From assembly GCA_965203045.1 (NCBI GenBank), contig OZ241850.1, positions 744,001-808,000 of the forward strand: 64,000 bases of DNA. Reading direction: 5' to 3'. The DNA is from G965203045 sp965203045 (lineage in GTDB: Bacteria; Pseudomonadota; Gammaproteobacteria; PS1; Pseudothioglobaceae). Shown piece after piece: positions 61,234-64,000 of the stretch. Within the stretch, counting starts at the first letter, position 1. Each line of letters opens with the position of its first letter. The position numbers and the translations under genes were made by a program. Below the pieces are notes generated by a model. The model saw nothing but the letters and a program-made list of their open reading frames with translations, ran no database searches and was not told where the DNA came from.

Positions 61234-62141
61234 TGTCTTAAAGTTTTTGGCTTGGTATAAGCATCAATTAGCGGGGCAAAAATATTCATCAACAGCACCG
61301 CAAAAGCAACTCCGTCAGGATAATTACCGGACAATTCTCTAATAATAATTACTAAAACACCAACACCAAAGCCATAAATCAGCCTCCCTCTTGGCGTGGT
61401 GCTGGCGCTAATGGGGTCGGTGGCAATAAAAAATGCGCCCAACATAGTCGCCCCAGCAAATAAGTGAAAATAACCTGATTGATAAGCCTCATAATCAATT
61501 AGGTGCAGGAAATGCCCAAATACCAATACTGCTAATAACATCATCGTTGGTATTTGCCAAAAAATTATCTCTCTAAATAATAAGTAAATTCCTCCCAGTA
61601 GGAATGATATGCCAATTACAATATGTTGAGTACTAATACTAGCGCCAATAAAACTACGGTCTAAAATAGTTGCAGAAGTAATGGCATCGGGTAGCGAGCC
61701 TGTAAATATTACATCAATACTAGGAATAAATTCCAAAAATAAATACATTTGATGTCTGGTCATCTCCAGCGGGTAGGCAATTAATAAAAATACATAGCCT
61801 AACATTGCTGGATTAAAAGGGTTATGTCCTAATCCTCCATATATTTGTTTGCCAAAAACAATAGCAAAAATTGTCCCTAGCACTACCAGCCACCAAGGAG
61901 CAATACTTGGAATAGAAATTGCCAACAACACTGCGGTAATTAGTGCAGAACCATCACTGATATTAGGCAAAATCGGACGTCTTCTAATTGCTAGTATTAA
62001 AGCTTCACTAGCTAGTGCGGCTACACATGCAAGCATAATCTGCCATACTACCCCCCAGCCAAAAAAATAAAACAATACTATCACTCCCGGCACTAAGGCT
62101 AGTAGCACTTGTTGCATTAGTTTATTAGTAGTGTCAATCAT
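61230..62141 (-). CDS. rnfD: Rnf complex subunit RnfD
   Basis: 303 residues with multiple helices, RnfD/NqrB family. Flavinylation region DAITSATILDRSF (SAT in place of the common SGAT, the Thr kept), GGLGHNPFNPAMLGYVFLLIAYP, and the C-terminal FFIATDPISASTTPRGRLIYGFGVGVLV and YPDGVAFAVLLMNIFAPLID. Slightly shorter than E. coli RsxD. It overlaps rnfC by 8 nt and rnfG by 4 nt. Confidence 0.94.
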   Translation of the reverse strand: MIDTTNKLMQQVLLALVPGVIVLFYFFGWGVVWQIMLACVAALASEALILAIRRRPILPNISDGSALITAVLLAISIPSIAPWWLVVLGTIFAIVFGKQIYGGLGHNPFNPAMLGYVFLLIAYPLEMTRHQMYLFLEFIPSIDVIFTGSLPDAITSATILDRSFIGASISTQHIVIGISFLLGGIYLLFREIIFWQIPTMMLLAVLVFGHFLHLIDYEAYQSGYFHLFAGATMLGAFFIATDPISASTTPRGRLIYGFGVGVLVIIIRELSGNYPDGVAFAVLLMNIFAPLIDAYTKPKTLRQ

Positions 62142-63690
62142 TATTAACAGGCGGCGACGGCGGATTTTTAGATTTATGTTGGGCGCGTTCTAGAGCAGCT
62201 TGTATTTTATTTTGCTTGTTTTTATCGGCTGCGAGTTTTTTTTGTATCTCCGCTTTTTTCTTCGCCATTAGCGCCTTTTTCTCCGCTTTATTGCGTTTTA
62301 GTCTAAATTCACGAAACTCAAAGCGGTCTTTGGCAATATCAGCTTGGCGCTTTTGGGCTTGTTGGATGTGGTGCAAGGTTTGGGACTTGTTAAAATAATC
62401 CGCCAAAGGAATATTACTAGGACAAACTGCAGTGCAACAACCACATAAGGTGCAGTCTAGTAAATTGTGGTCTAGTGCTTTTTGAATATCGTCAGACTTG
62501 GCATACCAGTAAATCTGTTGCGGCAATAATCCAATTGGGCAAGCCTGATGACAAGTGCCGCAACGGATGCAGGATTGTATTTTAGGTTTTGCTGCTTTTT
62601 TATTGATAAAAATGCTATTTAGGGTTTTGGCAATCGCATAATTGAGGTGACTAACCTTAGCCCCCATCATTAAGCCGCCTAAAAAATACTGTTGCTGGGG
62701 GCGAATATGAGCGCTAATTTCTGGTATATCGGCAATATTGGCGCCAAGCCTTATTTGATAATTTTGGGTGTGGTTTATATCATCGCCGCTGATACTAATT
62801 ATGCGTGATATTAGCGGTTGATTGTTAATAACCGCATCATAAATAGCCCTAGTAGTGCCGACATTTTGGCACAAAACACCAATATCTATGCTGTGTTTAT
62901 CACTAGTTATATGTTTTTTAAGCACACTATTGATAATAACTTTTTCATCGCCAGCTGCGTATTTATCCTCCATTTTTGCCAATTTAATATCACTATTAGC
63001 AAGTAGTTGTTCTAACAGGTTAATTTGTGCGCTATTATTTGCTTTAACAGCAATAATTGTTTGTTCTGCTTGGGCAATATGTTGCAAAATTTTAATACCC
63101 TCTAATAGTTCTTGTGGATGATTTTGAATAATGGCGTCGTCGCAACTAATACCAGGTTCACACTCAACTCCGTTAATAATAAGTGTTTGACATTTGTTTA
63201 GTCGTGCTAGTTTAATATGGGTCGGAAATCCCGCGCCACCCAGACCAACAATGCCACAATTCTTAATATAATCAGTCATTTCAATGCTGCTACAAGCTTG
63301 AAAATCTTTGCCACATCCTCGCTGTTCTATCCATTTATCCCTACCATCTGAGGCAATAACAATAGCTGGTTCGTCAATGCCACTGATAGGGTTTTTAGCG
63401 CAGGCGGAAATATCAACTACCTTACCAGAAATACTGCTATGTACTGGGCTGTGCATTGGGTCATCACTGCTGGCTATCGTTTGTCCTGTTAGCACCTTGT
63501 CCCCAAGTTTAACCAATGGTTTTACATATCCTCCTTGGCGCTGGCTAAGTGTTAACACCACTTTTTGTGGTAAGCTAGCGGTTAGGATGCTAGCATTGTC
63601 CAGCACTGGCGGCATTTTGGATAATAATTGTTGCAAACGCCATTGTTTTTTTGAGTTGATACCGCCGTTAAAATGGTAAACTTTAGGCAT
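62134..63690 (-). CDS. rnfC: Rnf complex subunit RnfC
   Basis: 518 residues. N-terminal RnfC domain (KVVLTLSQRQGGYVKPLVKLGDKVLTGQ), the NADH/FMN-binding GLGGAGFPTHIKL and NGVECEPGISCDD, and two 4Fe-4S motifs, CIRCGTCHQACP and CTLCGCCTAVCP. The C-terminus is a Lys/Ala-rich helical tail (EKKALMAKKKAEIQKKL) shorter than in E. coli RsxC. It overlaps rnfB by 8 nt. Confidence 0.95.
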   Translation of the reverse strand: MPKVYHFNGGINSKKQWRLQQLLSKMPPVLDNASILTASLPQKVVLTLSQRQGGYVKPLVKLGDKVLTGQTIASSDDPMHSPVHSSISGKVVDISACAKNPISGIDEPAIVIASDGRDKWIEQRGCGKDFQACSSIEMTDYIKNCGIVGLGGAGFPTHIKLARLNKCQTLIINGVECEPGISCDDAIIQNHPQELLEGIKILQHIAQAEQTIIAVKANNSAQINLLEQLLANSDIKLAKMEDKYAAGDEKVIINSVLKKHITSDKHSIDIGVLCQNVGTTRAIYDAVINNQPLISRIISISGDDINHTQNYQIRLGANIADIPEISAHIRPQQQYFLGGLMMGAKVSHLNYAIAKTLNSIFINKKAAKPKIQSCIRCGTCHQACPIGLLPQQIYWYAKSDDIQKALDHNLLDCTLCGCCTAVCPSNIPLADYFNKSQTLHHIQQAQKRQADIAKDRFEFREFRLKRNKAEKKALMAKKKAEIQKKLAADKNKQNKIQAALERAQHKSKNPPSPPVNND

Positions 63691-64000
63691 AGTTTAGTTT
63701 TGGTAGATAGTCTTTGGCATCTGCTTTGACTTCTAACATATCAATGCAATCAACTGGGCAGAGCGGTACGCACAAATCACAACCAGTGCACTCGCTAGCA
63801 ATAACTGTTGTCATTAATTTAGCAGCGCCCACGATAGCATCTACTGGACAGGCTTGGATACATAAGGTGCAACCGATGCACTCCGCCTCGCGAATGAAAG
63901 CAACACGTTTTGGTTTTTCCTTGCCAAAGTCTGCGCTAAGGTCTAAAGTCTCAACGCCTAATAAATCTGCCAAAGAATCAACCCCTTCTTGCCCGCCTGG
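63683..64000 (-). CDS. rnfB: Rnf complex subunit RnfB (5' part outside window)
   Basis: The C-terminal ~105 residues are visible; the gene continues past 64000, where the frame stays open and reads PGGQEGVDSLADLLG, the end of the Fe-S domain region CPPGG typical of RnfB. Two ferredoxin-type motifs follow, CIGCTLCIQACPVDAI and CTGCDLCVPLCPVDCIDML. An internal ATG at 63973 is not the real start. First visible gene of the rnfB-C-D-G operon. Confidence 0.95.
   Translation of the reverse strand, partial: PGGQEGVDSLADLLGVETLDLSADFGKEKPKRVAFIREAECIGCTLCIQACPVDAIVGAAKLMTTVIASECTGCDLCVPLCPVDCIDMLEVKADAKDYLPKLNYA

Noticed and set aside
1..64000. CRISPR array
   Set aside because: No series of short direct repeats with regular unique spacers was seen; the only tandem repeats are the 1.08-kb coding units and the 61-bp duplication.

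Overview
The window is a dense, AT-rich bacterial chromosome segment of gammaproteobacterial type. Pointers are a gamma-type GlnRS, SmpB and RatA starting back to back, a tau/gamma-type dnaX followed by ybaB and recR, PdxB, UbiC, an Rnf cluster in B-C-D-G order, and an aa3-type cytochrome oxidase operon with Cox11, SCO and SURF1. Low GC, many overlapping genes and this respiratory set make me favour a sulfur-oxidising SUP05/Thioglobus-like lineage, free-living or symbiotic. That placement is inference; no rRNA gene is present to settle it.

Layout. (1) 1-1792: ccmF, cut by the window edge. (2) 2104-6192: a three-gene minus-strand cassette of HerA-like ATPase, NurA-like nuclease and DUF4338 (DruA-family) protein, a likely defence island. 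(3) 6438-11438: serB diverging from glnS, then dnaX (with an A10 slippage site and a tau extension in the -1 frame), ybaB and recR. (4) 11729-12989: a DUF488 plus dual-OB-type gene pair, a second small accessory island. (5) 13070-21393: smpB, ratA, a DUF455 gene broken by TGA, a YgjP-like metallopeptidase, bioB, queH, a possible holD, leuA, pssA, a MazG-like pyrophosphohydrolase, tRNA-Leu(GAG), secG and tpiA. (6) 21469-24068: dnaA and dnaN, separated by an AT-rich gap with a perfect DnaA box (candidate oriC). (7) 24058-28351: waaA, obgE, proB, folK and panB. (8) 28363-35835: a DISARM-like drmE?-drmA-drmB cassette placed between panB and panC. (9) 35837-40256: panC, nfuA, thiL, pdxB and ctaA. 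(10) 40464-46303: the cytochrome c oxidase operon. (11) 46242-48774: ubiC and recG. (12) 48893-56191: a 2432-residue lipoprotein with Ig/cadherin-like tandem repeats and a C-terminal Kelch propeller. (13) 56341-60666: a lytic transglycosylase lipoprotein, a Rieske protein, a TrpD-like protein, a DoxX-like membrane protein and two tandem ATP-grasp-like genes. (14) 60652-64000: rnfG, D, C and B, with rnfB running off the window.

The housekeeping genes form tightly packed operons, often overlapping by 1-20 nt, and convergent neighbours overlap by up to 62 nt. Three accessory cassettes sit between housekeeping genes without visible transposases or attachment sites. The two larger ones carry ATPases/helicases and a putative nuclease related to known anti-phage systems. 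The most novel-looking candidates are the DUF4338-NurA-HerA triad and a DISARM core without a methyltransferase or DrmC that appears co-transcribed with panC.
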